Below, one piece after another: positions 47,358 through 58,271 of a stretch of 64,000 nucleotides of DNA. Within the stretch, counting starts at the first letter, position 1. Each line of letters starts with the position of its first letter. The DNA comes from Nigrospora sphaerica (Eukaryota > Ascomycota > Sordariomycetes > Amphisphaeriales > Apiosporaceae): positions 806,001 to 870,000 of the forward strand of contig JAGVVL010000025.1 of the NCBI GenBank assembly GCA_018287875.1, written 5' to 3'. The notes beneath the pieces were generated by a model, which was given only the letters and a program-made list of their open reading frames with translations, ran no database searches and was not told the origin of the DNA. Position numbers and translations under genes: made by a program.

Positions 47358-47943
47358 ATGCCTACCCGTTTCTCCAAGACCCGCAAGCACCGCGGCCACG
47401 TGTCCGCCGGTAAGGGACGTGTCGGCAAGCACAGAAAGCATCCCGGTGGTCGTGGTATGGCCGGTGGTCAGGTAATTCGATCCCGCGATGCCCTGCGCCC
47501 GAGACTCGAGTCGCTAACCCCCTCGGACAGCACCACCACCGCACCAACATCGACAAGTACCACCCCGGTTACTTCGGTAAGGTTGGTATGCGCCACTTCC
47601 ACGTGCAGCGCAACCACGAGTGGAAGCCCATCCTCAACCTGGACAAGGTAAATATTTTCTCTCCATTCTCACTAGGACCCCTCGTACAACGAGAGACGGC
47701 CGGCTAACTTGCACCTTTCCCCAGCTCTGGTCGCTCGTCCCTGAGGAGAAGCGCGAGCAGTACCTCGCCAACCCCAACTCCGACGTTCTGCCCGTTGTCG
47801 ACCTGCTGCCCCTCGGCTACTCCAAGCTCCTGGGCAAGGGCCGCGTCCCCCCCGTCCCGATTGTCGTTCGCGCCCGCTTCGTGTCCCGCCTGGCTGAGAC
47901 CAAGCTGAAGGAGGCCGGCGGCATCATCGAGCTCGTCGCGTAA
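47358..47943 (+). CDS. RPL28: 60S ribosomal protein uL15 (Rpl28/L27a)
   Basis: Structural protein of the large ribosomal subunit near the exit site for deacylated tRNA. Exons 47358-47471, 47531-47647 and 47725-47943 (introns of 59 and 77 bp, phase 0) give exactly 149 residues, as in yeast. The start [20 protein letters not shown], the joined [27 protein letters not shown] block and the end AGGIIELVA are diagnostic. Gln38, whose change in yeast gives cycloheximide resistance, is present as the last codon of exon 1. Codon use is strongly biased to C-ending codons, as expected for high expression. Confidence 0.98.
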
Positions 47944-48819
47944 AAACGGCAAAGCACTGTGGTTTGGCCTGGCGTTCATGGGGAACAAAATCATCAAGAG
48001 GAACAACAATCACGGCGCCGCTCACGATTGAGCACCACCAGCCTGCAGGGTTCCGCCACGCGTTACGACGTAATGGCATCATCATCAACACATCAGAGAT
48101 GAATACAGGAATTACCCTGAATTTAGTGACCGTTGATGGTTGCGAGTCGCAAAGACCTTTGGAGTCAATGCGCACCGGTTTCTCGTTTCGGGAGACCACC
48201 AGCCCGCCTCGCTGTGAAGGCGAGGTAGGTTCTCTGGATCTGCCTAGTGATATGCTGTTCTGCCAAGGGAAGGCCTCTCCTGGCGGCTGTCCTGCCGAGG
48301 GGAGGCCGTTCCTGACGATTGTCGACTTGACGGGGTCTCAATGCTGTAGTTGTGTGCTGTAGTTTTCCGCCCTTCATATCCGTTGTTCTTAACTGCTACA
48401 GTGCACACCCTTTCACCCCAGGTAAGTGGGTAAGTTTTTTAGACGCAGTTATCGACACCCTGGATCTGTCTGCTCTCACGTCCAGGCCATGCTTAATAGA
48501 CGGGAGTACGATTTCCCACCCATTTCGAAGGGTCTTGTTGAAAGGCCCCAGGGCGTTGCGAGCGTAATAATTAACAGTTTTGCTATCGCGTATCCTTGCA
48601 TTCATGGATGGGGTTTGAGCTTGTTAGTGGGAGTAAGAGCACAGTGCGTTTGGCCAATCGGTGACACATTGCACGGGTCCGCACCTCCCAGTAGCAAAGG
48701 TACCCTCTCTCATTGCACGCCCGCTTCGCAGCGTGGATGAACCCACGCCCTTCCGGCTGGTCCGCACTGTCCAGCACTCCCGCAGCTTGACAGCATAAAT
48801 AAAGCCTGAACTTCCCAAG
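47944..48819. other. Intergenic between uL15 and NRDE-2 genes
   Basis: 3' flank of the ribosomal gene and NRDE-2 promoter. An A-rich AAATAAAG lies about 25 bp before the NRDE-2 start. No gene is supportable. Confidence 0.6.
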
Positions 48820-51800
48820 ATGTCTTCCAAGAAGGAAAAGGTGGTGAGTGTGCCCAAGTTCACGTCGTTCAAGCCACGGCCTCCGCCCGAGGCCGTGCCG
48901 ACGGATCGACAGCAGCTGGACGCCCCCAGACGCGACAACGCGCAGCCGAGCCGCGCCGAAGGACGGGAGCATCGCCATCGCCATCGCTCGTCGGGCCGTG
49001 ATGCATCAGCCAGGCCAGATGGTCATTGGGCACAGGACAGGGACAGGCACAGGGACAGGCATAGAGATAGGGATAGGTCGCCGCCCAGAGAGGCTTCTGA
49101 CCTCCCGCGCCGAGCTGCGCCTGTTGTGCCGGCGGACCCCCAGACGCCCTGCTACGTGATCGACAAGCGCGGTGACCCTCTGATCAGGAAATACGGGGGC
49201 AACAGCCGCTACGATGTCCCAAAATACCGTAGGTACGGCGGGGGCCGCATCCTGGGCGCCGACGGCTACTTGCGGATCGAGAGCCAGGGCAGCCGTGACG
49301 TCTTCACCATCCGCGGCTTCAATGAGGGCGGCGGCACCGCCGACCGGAAGAGCGTCCTGGGTCGAGCCGGTCGCGAGAGCGCGCGGTCTGTCCGCGTGCG
49401 CAAGGAACAGGTGGTGACGTGCACAGGCACCGAGGATTTCCTGCCTCTGCGGGCTTCCAAAAAGCGCAAGCGCGGCGCCTCGCCCTCCTCCGACGCCTCT
49501 TCAGACCAGGACGGCCCTTCGTATCGGTCCATCCATGGGAAGAGCAAGCCCCACGAGTTCTCCGACAGTGATGAGGAGTACGGGAGTGATGCTTCGGGTG
49601 CTGCCGCCGAACGACGCCAGCAGGATTTGGATGACCCGATCAAGGCAAAGACTATGGTCTTGTCGCAGCGAGTGCGGGATCACCCACAGGATGTCGACGC
49701 TTGGGTGGCTCTGGTAGAGCACCAGGACACCCTTCTTAACTTGAAGGACCACGACGGCCAAAGGCCGACACCAGCAGAGATCAAGAGTTTTGCCGACATC
49801 AAGATGTCCATGCTCGAAAAAGCACTCGTGCAGGCAACCAAGCCAAGCCAGCAAGATGCGTTACGACTACGGATCATGAAGGAGGGCGTCAAAATATGGG
49901 ACTCTCGCACCGTCGCCAAAAAGTGGGAAGAGCTTGTCAAGGATCACGGTGCCAACTTTGACATCTGGAGAGGCTTTGTAGCCTTCAAGCAGACTGATCT
50001 GGGCACCCTGCGGTATGAAGACGTGAGACAACTCTACACAGCGAGGCTGCACTATGTCCGGGCCGCTATCGCAAGTGGCGGTGGTTCCTACGGAGAGCTC
50101 ATTGCTGTGTTTACACGGATGCTCCGATTCATTGCCGAAACGGGGTATTCCGAGCTCGCGACCGCAGCATGGCAGGCCATTCTCGAGCTGCACTATTGTC
50201 GTCCGTCGACTCATCCCGGAGACGCGACCACTTCGGTGCCGCCCAGCTTCCAGGAGTTTTGGGAAAGCGAAGTGGCACGCATCGGCGACGAGTCAGCCAA
50301 GGGCTGGGCGGCCTTTGAGCTGAACGGCGGGACGGACGAGGCCCCGGAACCAAAGATTTTCGACTTGGACACTACTCCTAAAACGCGAGATCCCTACAAG
50401 GCGTGGGTGACGGCTGAACAACAGCGAGCGGCCCAGGCCCAGATCCCGGCTCGCACCCTGGACGACGGTACAGAAGACGATCCTTACAGAGTCGTGGTAT
50501 GGTCGGACATTCAGGATCTTTTGTTTTACGTGCCCCAGGAAGCCTTCTCGGCTCTCCATCAAGAACTCCTCGACGCCTTTCTCATCTACTATCAGCTACC
50601 GCCGGTCTTCGGGACAAGCGAGGTGGTCCGGTCGCTCCTGCATGACGAGCTCATCGACGCAGGTGGCACAGTGATACTGGAAAGTCCTACGGACAGCGAG
50701 GCTGGCGATGCCGTAGCGCCTTTCGTGTTTCAACGCAGCCACCTAAAGATTGCCAAGTCCCCGGAGGTACTTTTCGCTGGCTCCGACTGGTTCAACTACA
50801 TGAGTGCAGTGCAGGGTGACGGGGCGGCCGACCGCTGGGACTTTGTCTCGCGGGTTTTGAAGCACCTTACCCGCGCATGCGGCGTGGGGGACCTGGCGCC
50901 GTATTACCTTGCCTTGGAGATGGCCCGTCGCAGTTCCGATGCGAAGAAGACGTCGAAAGCCCTCCTGAAGCAGTATCCTACCCACATCGAGCTATACCTA
51001 GGCTATGCAAGCTTTGAGTTCTCGCACGACAAGGCAGTGGCGCGGAATGTGGTGTCTGCTGCTCTCGGGCTGCCGAACCTGTCCCTTGCCGAAAGGCTTC
51101 AGCTTTGCCATGCCGGGGCGTGGATGGAGGTGAAAGACGGCAGCCTGACCCGCTGTTTATCTCGCCTGTGCCTCATAGGCCAGGAGGGGCCATCCGACGA
51201 ACTTCAGGTGTCTCCAGCTCTCGTCCTCAAAGTCCGACAACTCCTCGCGTCGAACCGCGATTATCTCACCTCCCAGGGCGACGTTGCCACGGCCGCCCTA
51301 TTTGCCAAAAGCCTGGCACTTCTCGAATATCTGGCCCAGCAAGGCGGCCAGGAGCCGAGGGGCGAGGGCCAAGGAGACATCGGGTCTGCCATGGCCAGTA
51401 TAGAGAAGTTCTCCGAGGAGCTCAGGGCTCGCGGGCTGGCGGGCCGTGACGGTCACGAGCAGTTGCTCCAATTTGCTTCCCAACTTCTTTACGTCCATGT
51501 CTGCCATGGGTAAGGCTTTCCTTGCTCCCCGGGCCCGAGATGGGGGGGGTATGAGACCATAGGTACTGATTCTTGGACAGCTCGTTCCGCCCGGCCTTCC
51601 TGCGGGAGAAGGTACGGGGCTTCCTGGGCTTCTTCCCCGACAACACCATCCTCCTGAGCCTGTACGCGTGGAAGGAGGCGCGGCTGAGCGTCGACGACCG
51701 GGTGCGCGCGCTGCTGCAGGCGACAGTGCTCACGGGCGGCGCGTCCGACGGGCCCAGCAGCCGCGTCTTCGCCATCCGGCACGAGCTGCGGGCGGGCAAC

Positions 51801-52220
51801 GCGCACACGGCGCGGGCCGCCTTCGAGCACGCGCTCGAAGAGGCGCCGTCCTGCCGCCACCACGTCGGGCTGTGGCGCGCCTACGTGCGTTTCTGCCACG
51901 CGCGGCCGGCGCTGCGCCGCCGCGGCGCCGCCGTCGACGCCTTTTACCGCGCCCTCCGCCGCTGCCCCTGGGCCAAGCCCCTCCTCCTCGACGCCTTCGC
52001 CGCCCTCGCCGCCGACCTCGACGCCGCCGCCCTCCGCGCCGTCTACGCCGCCCTCGCCGACCACGGCCTCCGCGTCCACGTCGACCTCGACGACTTCCTC
52101 GCCCGCTGGCAGGCCGCCCCCCAGCCCGAGGCCTCCCGCGCCGACGACCGCCGCCGCCGCCGAGCGCCCGTGCCCCAAGAAGAGGAAGAAGGCGTCGAGG
52201 CGTCGAGGCGATTCCCTTAG
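48820..52220 (+). CDS. NRDE-2 family protein (HAT-repeat RNA-surveillance factor)
   Basis: NRDE-2 proteins (S. pombe Nrl1) work with the Mtr4-type helicase and splicing factors in the nucleus, in RNA surveillance and small-RNA silencing. Exons 48820-51509 and 51581-52220 (71-bp intron, GTAAGG to CAG) give 1109 residues. The N-terminal VPKFTSFKP is the conserved helicase-binding type motif. A basic Arg/Asp/His-repeat region (RDRHRDRHRDRDR) follows. The NRDE-2 core starts near DDPIKAKTMVLSQRVRDHPQDVDAWVALVEHQ, a typical first HAT repeat, with further repeats to the C-terminus (WRGFVAFKQ, LWRAYVRFCH). Exon 2 is far more GC-rich in third positions than exon 1 and ends in an acidic EEEEGVEA stretch. 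Converges with coronin. Confidence 0.93.
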
Positions 52221-52709
52221 GTGGGTACGCCCGCCCTGGCGCTGTACAAGGCGTCCTATACACTTTGTTCTTCTTGGTGAGGCCTCACGGTACGTCCGTG
52301 GCGGAAGTCAAGGGTTGCGTAGCGCGGTAAATAATACAATCACCCGGGATGGAGATGTGCAATCAATCACGTAGGGCGGAAGGCCGTGGGATAGAGGAAA
52401 ACCGAGCTGGGCGAGCCAAAGACGGTTTGGGTATGACTTGAAGGCCGACAGACCGAGGCCTTCACCGGAGTGTACGTCGTAGACGCAACGCGATCTTTCA
52501 CCTTCAAGTGTCCCCCCGTCGAATTGTGGATTCTGGTGCCCCCTACCGTCCCCTTTAGCTAGAGCAACCGGCCTCGAGTTTTCATGAAAGCCGCGCCGCG
52601 CAGTCGATGTAGAATTTATTACTCATGCCTGCAGTCGATATGCCAACGGTCCCTCTTCCAATCCTACAAGCCCTCCCCCGCTTTCCGAAACTTCCGAGCG
52701 CGCGCAATC
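52221..52709. other. Convergent 3' spacer of NRDE-2 and coronin
   Basis: Spacer of 489 bp. The AAATAATACAAT run at about 52329-52340 may serve NRDE-2 3' processing. No other feature was seen. Confidence 0.6.
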
Positions 52710-54933
52710 TTACGAGCGCAGCGTCTCGAGCTCCAACTCCAACTGTCGGATGCGCTCGCTCTGGTCCTGCGTGCCGGAGCCCACGCGCTTCTTCAGGTTC
52801 TCGACCTCGCCCGTGAGGTTGGCGAGCTGCTGCGACTGCGACTCCAGGAGTTCGCGGATCTGGTCGAGCGTCGTCTCGGAGCCGGAGCGCGCGGCGTTGC
52901 TGCTGCTGGGCTGGACCGGGCTGGAGAAGGCCGGCGACGAGGCAAACGAAGGCGACTTCAGGGGGGCGGCCGCCGGTTTGGGGGCGGGGGCCGAGGCCGT
53001 CGTCGTCGGCGCCGGGGCCTTGGCCTCGACCTTGCGCTGCACCGGCTTGGAAATCTCCTCGAAGCTGCTGGCGTCGTCGTCGTCGATCTCCTCTTTGTCC
53101 TCGAACTTGGACGCCATGGCGGCCATGGACTGGCCCTGGTCCTTCATGGACGGGGGCGGCGAGCGGGCCGCAGGCGCGGGCGCGGGCTCGGGCTCCTTGG
53201 GCGCGGGCTTGGGTACCGAGGCCGGCGCCGGCGCCGGCGCGGCAGCAGGCTTGTAGTCGGCCGGCACCTCCTTTGGCGCCGCGCCCTCGTAGATGCTCTC
53301 AAACTCGATCTTGGGCGGCAGTGCCTCCTTACCGGCCAACCACTCCTCGGCACTCATGGCAGGCTTTGAGCCGACGGCCGGGGGATAGATGTCGGACTGG
53401 AACGTCTCTGCCCGACGAGGCACCGTGAAAGAGATAGGCTCGATGTATTGGTCGTTGACCGTCTTGAAGGCCCTCATCACTTCGTTCTCGTGCACCTAGG
53501 CGCCGCAGGGTTAGCATCACACCCCATAAAACCCGCAGGGGCTGGAAGCACATACATTGACACCTCGCTTGGGCATGAAGGCAAGACCTCGCTGGGGATC
53601 GCCCGACTTGTACTCGGACAGGAACTCGAACTTGTCATTTTCATACTCGAAGTATCGGATGTTGCCGTCACTAGGGATTTTGTCAGCACGCGGGTGGACG
53701 TCGTCGTCGCGGGCGCTCGTGGGGATAGGAGTAGGGGGCCCCCGGGAGGCCTGGACCGGGAGAGAGAGGGTATGTAAGGAAGTGGGCCTACCCCTTGCCA
53801 GCGAGGTAGAGGCAGTTGCAGCTGTCGTCCCAGAACGGCATGCAGACGCCGGATATGCTGTCCAGCACGGTGAAACCGCCGATTGGCGAGCTGTTGCCGG
53901 GCTCCCACAGGGCCAGCTCACGGTCGCTCATCTTGGAGAAACCCGTAGTGGCGATGCGGTTCTGTTCGCCCATCCAGACGGCGCGGCTGTTCTTGGCGCC
54001 GGTGTGGCCGGCGTGCTCGGATGCCGCCCTCTCCTGTCGCACATCCCACACGCGCAGCTTCTTGTCCCGCGAGGTCGTGACCATCATGGTACCGGTCGCG
54101 TTCCACGACAAGGACTGGACGATGTCGGGGTGCTTCAGCGTGCGCACGGCCGACTGGGCGCCGACGTCCCACATCTTGATGGTGAGATCACCCGAGGCCG
54201 AGGCGAGGATGTTCTCGGCCGCCGGGTTGAAGCAGACCTGGCCGACCTTACGCGAATGGCCCGTGAGCTTCAGCACGGGGTGCACGTCGGCGGGCTCCTC
54301 GGCATCGGTGAAGAGGGTGAAGTCCTTGGGGACCTCCCAGATCATAACTTTGCCATCGTCCGAGGCCGAGGCCACGATGCGGTCGTTGAAGGGGTTCCTG
54401 CATCCGAGATTAGAGGTCGCTCTGTTCGGCCGGGAGAGGCGTGGTCGCGTGCGCACCAGTCGGTATCGAGGACAGCCGAGGTGTGTCCGCGGAACAAGGG
54501 AATGAGATCCGGGAGTTTTCCCTTCTCGTTCAGGGGGATGACGGCGAAGGCGCCTCCGCCGCTCGACTCCCAGTTAACGGAGAGGTACTCGGGGTTCGCC
54601 TGTGGCAAGGCCGGCTGTCAGTATCGTGACGTTGCGCATGCGGTTCCGGGAGGGGGAGTGCGGGCGCGCGCGCGCGCCCGCTCGTGCGTGCTTTCGCACA
54701 CGGGCGTCTGACCTTGACCAGGTTGGTATCCCAGGCATTGCGACTGATGCGGATGTTGTCGTAGCAGAACTCTCTCCTCGAGGACTTGCCGAAGACGTGG
54801 CCTGCGGGGGGGTTAGCGCGTGGCCGTGTCGTCGCATGGGCGCATGGGAGGGCTGCACGCTCACGGGCGGCGAGAAGGAGAGGCAGGGAGGACACGCACG
54901 ATATTTAGAAGCGCGCACAAAGCGGCCAGACAT
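52710..54933 (-). CDS. CRN1: Coronin (actin-binding WD40 protein)
   Basis: Binds F-actin and the Arp2/3 complex at cortical patches. Six exons on the minus strand: 54933-54900, 54801-54713, 54599-54457, 54397-53792, 53670-53556 and 53495-52710. Phases agree and give 590 residues. The start reads MSGRFVRASKYRHVFGK after splicing, the coronin signature. REFCYDNIRISRNAWDTNLVK and YLSVNWESSGGGAFAV follow. The seven-blade propeller includes SASDDGKVMIWEVP, SGDLTIKMWDV and TSRDKKLRVWDVR. The extension after the propeller (VMRAFKTVNDQYIEPISFTVPR) is conserved. A long Pro/Ala-rich linker and a C-terminal coiled coil (from about LDQIRELLESQSQQ) end the protein. The six-exon structure is the most divided in the window. 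Confidence 0.96.
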
Positions 54934-55248
54934 GATGGCGAGTGAGAAGGGGGGGATGGGGGAAGGAAACGGAGGGAGAAGCCGGGGGGTGTGAGGTTAC
55001 AAAAGGGATATCGAAGCCAAAAGCATACAGATTACGGCCCAAAGGCGTGGATGGGATTGGGAGGGGGTGGTTTTTGCCAGCAACAATGACTATTAGGGGA
55101 GAGAAGCCCAAGAGTTGGCAGAGATGAACGCTGAATGCAAATGGAGCTGCGCCTCGTCGCTGGTCTGTCGTCAGGAGGGACGGGAAGGGAAATAATAACC
55201 TCAGGTAAGCGAGACAGGAGGTGCAGGAGGTTCGCAGGGCAGCTGAAC

Positions 55249-55261
55249 GGGGGGGGGGGGG
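55249..55261. repeat. Run of 13 G
   Basis: Uninterrupted G homopolymer about 320 bp upstream of the coronin start codon; a C run on the coronin strand. Confidence 0.9.
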
Positions 55262-55611
55262 TACATCAGCATGAATGTACACGCTTGCATATTCAATGTA
55301 CATACTACGTATTCGTACAATAGCTACAGGGTCCCCCCTTCACGGCCGCGGCCGAGAGGAAACATCTACCAACTCATCCCACCCATGCCATCCTAGACAG
55401 CTCAGAAACAGAGGCCAGCTAACAGCCAACCACAGTCTCGGGTTGGGTAAATAATGGAATCCGTAATGCATCCCATTCCCATTCCATACGACTTCCAGTA
55501 CGTGGTCCCTTGCACGGGGTGATTGGTGGGGCAGTTCTAGCTGCAAAGGGCAATCAATCTTCCGCTTAGGGGCTCGAGCAGCGGACGATTCATATAGTAT
55601 AGCCCCCGTAC

Positions 55612-55649
55612 ACGCTGCACATAAACGCTGCACATGAACGCTGCACAGG
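55612..55649. repeat. 13-bp tandem repeat, three copies
   Basis: ACGCTGCACATAA, ACGCTGCACATGA and a last partial copy ACGCTGCACAGG stand head to tail between coronin and POB3. Confidence 0.9.
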
Positions 55650-56546
55650 CTACTAACAGTATCCCACGGTGCCCACGTACGATAGGAGACCATCTGGCAA
55701 CTGTGCCTACATCACGAGCTATGTACAGCTGCTATCGTAGAGGTTTGTGTAGTCCGGATATGGCATACTCCGTATCTCGAGAGCATCCGGCCCCAAGAGA
55801 AAGGGCAGGCACGGACAGGCCACGCAGTCTACACATTCCCTCCGGTCCCCCGCCCCCTCCTCTTCCTCTCCAACGCCTGAAAGAAACAAAACTGGCGGGC
55901 TCCCGTCCTAAACTGACACATGCGATACACTCCGCAGTCTCCTCTTCCACGACAAGGGCCTTGGGTACATCTTACAGTCTCTCATCCCCGCTGGGCTTCT
56001 TCATGCTCTCCAGCTGGGCCAGGTGGGTTGTGGTTGCCCATGTATATGTCCCTGGATCGTGAGGTTGCCGAGTGTGGATAAGCCATGGCGCAGGAAACGC
56101 GTCACATTTGCGCACTTCGATGGGATTTTCCATAACGTTGCGCGAAGTTTTGATCGCATGGGAGCCTACCGGCATTTCGGGGGCCTCTGATGGGAGAAAT
56201 TTTTACTAAGCTGTACCTACATACCTACAAACTTGAAGTTCGTACGTATGGTACTAACGTCCACTACTTACCTAAAAAGTAACCTAGCTTCTCAGCGCCC
56301 GGCTTTGACGTGGGCCCAATTAACGCGGAAAGCTTTGGGCGGCGCGTCTTGCGAAAGTCACCACCATCCATTCTTCCCAGCTCGACAGATTATTGGCGAT
56401 CCATACCACTTACCAGGCAGCCATCTATTCGTCACCCATTCGCGGCTGCGCCCTCGTTTCGCAATTCGAGGCGACCCCGCGCCCGCTGTCTTCCTTTCTG
56501 CCCTCCTGTTCCCCCCCCGGCTGCGACAACGCCTCTACCGCCCGCC

Positions 56547-58271
56547 ATGTCCGCCATCGAGAGCTTCGACAACATTTACCTGGACTTGTCCAAGGAGAGC
56601 GGCAAGTGCAGGTTCGCCGAGAACGGCCTTGGCTGGAAGCCTTCGGCCGGCGGCAACACCTTCACCCTCGACCGCGGCGACATCGCCGCCGCCCACTGGA
56701 GCCGCGGCGCTCGTGGCTACGAGGTCAAGATCCTGAAGCGCTCGTCCGAGATCATCCACCTCGACGGCTTCCAGGAGGAGGACAACTCGCGCTTGACCAA
56801 GGTTTTTAAGAACTGGTACAGCACCAACCTCGAGACCAAGGAGCACGCCCTGCGCGGATGGAACTGGGGCAAGACCGAGTTCACCAAGGCCGAGCTGGTC
56901 TTCAACGTACAGAACCGCCCCGCCTTCGAGATCCCCTACACCGAAATCAACAACACCAACCTGGCCGGTCGTAACGAGGTCGCTATCGAGTTCGCCGCTT
57001 CGGACGAGGCCGACACCGGTACCAATGGTCACCTCGGCGGCGCGCGCGGCCGCGGCAAGAAGTCGGGCGCCGGCAAGGACCAGCTGGTCGAGATGAGGTT
57101 CTACATCCCGGGCGTCACCACCCGCAAAGAGACCGAGGGCGAGGATGCAGGCAGCGACGCTGAACAGGAGGAGAAGAACGCGGCTACGCTATTCTACGAA
57201 ACGCTGATCGACAAGGCCGAGATCGGCGAGACGGCCGGTGACGCGATTGCTACGTTCCTCGAAGTCCTGCACCTCACGCCCCGAGGCCGGTTTGACATCG
57301 ACATGTACGAGTCCTCGTTCCGCCTGCGTGGCAAGACGTACGACTATAAGATCCAATACGACGCCATCAAGAAGTTCATGGTGCTGCCCAAACCCGACGA
57401 GCTTCACTGCATGCTCTGCATCGGCCTCGACCCGCCGCTGCGCCAGGGCCAGACCAGATACCCCTTCCTTGTGATGCAGGCCAAAAAGGACGAGGAGGTT
57501 ACCATCGATCTCAACTTAACCGAGGAGAAGCTGAACGAGACCTACAAGGACAAGCTCCAGTCTCATTATGAACAGCCGCTGCACCAGGTCATTACCTACT
57601 GCTTCAAGGGCCTGGCCGGCAAGAAGATCGTGACGCCCGCCAAGGACTTCACCACCCACCGCCAGCAATCGGGCATCAAGTGTTTCATCAAGGCCAGCGA
57701 GGGCTTCCTCTACTGCTTGGAAAAGGCCTTCATGTTTGTCCCCAAGCCCGCGACGTACATCTCGTACGACCAGACGGCCAGCATCACATTCTCCAGAGTC
57801 GGCGGCGCCGTCTCAGCCCTGAGCACGTTTGATATCACCGTTCATCTGAAGAACAGTGCCGGCCAGAACCAGTTCAACAACATTAACAGGGAAGACCTGA
57901 AGGCGCTCGAGGACTTCTTCAAGCTCAAGGGCCTGCGGGTCAAGAACGAGATTGACGAGGACGCCAATATGCTGGCCGCCGCCCTGCGGGAGGATGCCAT
58001 GATGGACGAGGACTCGGAAGAGGAAGCCGCCCCCGCCCGTGAGCGCGGCTCGGCCGATGAGGACTCGGAGAGCGTCGACGAGGACTTCAGGGCAGATTCG
58101 GAGAGCGATGTCGCCGAAGAGTACGATTCCAACCACGAGTCATCGGGCTCTGGCAGCGGCGAGAGTGACGTCGATGAGGACGACGACGACGACGACGCTG
58201 GCGACGACGATGCCATGGATGTGGACGGAGAAGAGGACGAGCAGCCCAAAAAGAAGAAACAGAAGAAATAG
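56547..58271 (+). CDS. POB3: FACT complex subunit Pob3 (SSRP1-like)
   Basis: Histone chaperone that with Spt16 loosens and rebuilds nucleosomes during transcription and replication. Single exon. The start MSAIESFDNIYLDLSKESG is preferred; an in-frame ATG 79 codons upstream (56310) would add Pro/Ser-rich, leader-like residues. The 574-residue product has the Pob3 N-terminal PH-like domain (KCRFAENGLGWKP), the SSRP1 middle domain (LTPRGRFDIDMYESSFRLRGKTYDYKI, LPKPDELHCMLCIGLDPPLRQGQTRYPFLVMQ) and the following PH domain (ASEGFLYCLEKAFMFVPKP). The tail from about residue 480 is Asp/Glu-rich and ends in KKKKQKK. There is no HMG box, as in yeast Pob3, where a separate HMG protein supplies it. Confidence 0.96.
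   Translation: MSAIESFDNIYLDLSKESGKCRFAENGLGWKPSAGGNTFTLDRGDIAAAHWSRGARGYEVKILKRSSEIIHLDGFQEEDNSRLTKVFKNWYSTNLETKEHALRGWNWGKTEFTKAELVFNVQNRPAFEIPYTEINNTNLAGRNEVAIEFAASDEADTGTNGHLGGARGRGKKSGAGKDQLVEMRFYIPGVTTRKETEGEDAGSDAEQEEKNAATLFYETLIDKAEIGETAGDAIATFLEVLHLTPRGRFDIDMYESSFRLRGKTYDYKIQYDAIKKFMVLPKPDELHCMLCIGLDPPLRQGQTRYPFLVMQAKKDEEVTIDLNLTEEKLNETYKDKLQSHYEQPLHQVITYCFKGLAGKKIVTPAKDFTTHRQQSGIKCFIKASEGFLYCLEKAFMFVPKPATYISYDQTASITFSRVGGAVSALSTFDITVHLKNSAGQNQFNNINREDLKALEDFFKLKGLRVKNEIDEDANMLAAALREDAMMDEDSEEEAAPARERGSADEDSESVDEDFRADSESDVAEEYDSNHESSGSGSGESDVDEDDDDDDAGDDDAMDVDGEEDEQPKKKKQKK

Larger units (their letters stand above)
54934..56546. promoter_or_regulatory. Divergent region between coronin and POB3
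   Basis: About 1.6 kb holding both promoters. It contains a 13-G run (55249-55261) and a 13-bp triplicated motif (55612-55649). The POB3-proximal part has C/T-rich tracts (56440-56540) typical of a leader. Confidence 0.55.

Noticed and set aside
51489..52263. Long minus-strand frames (229 and 177 residues) opposite NRDE-2 exon 2
   Set aside because: Low-complexity Val/Gly and Arg/Gly translations produced by the extreme GC3 of the real exon.
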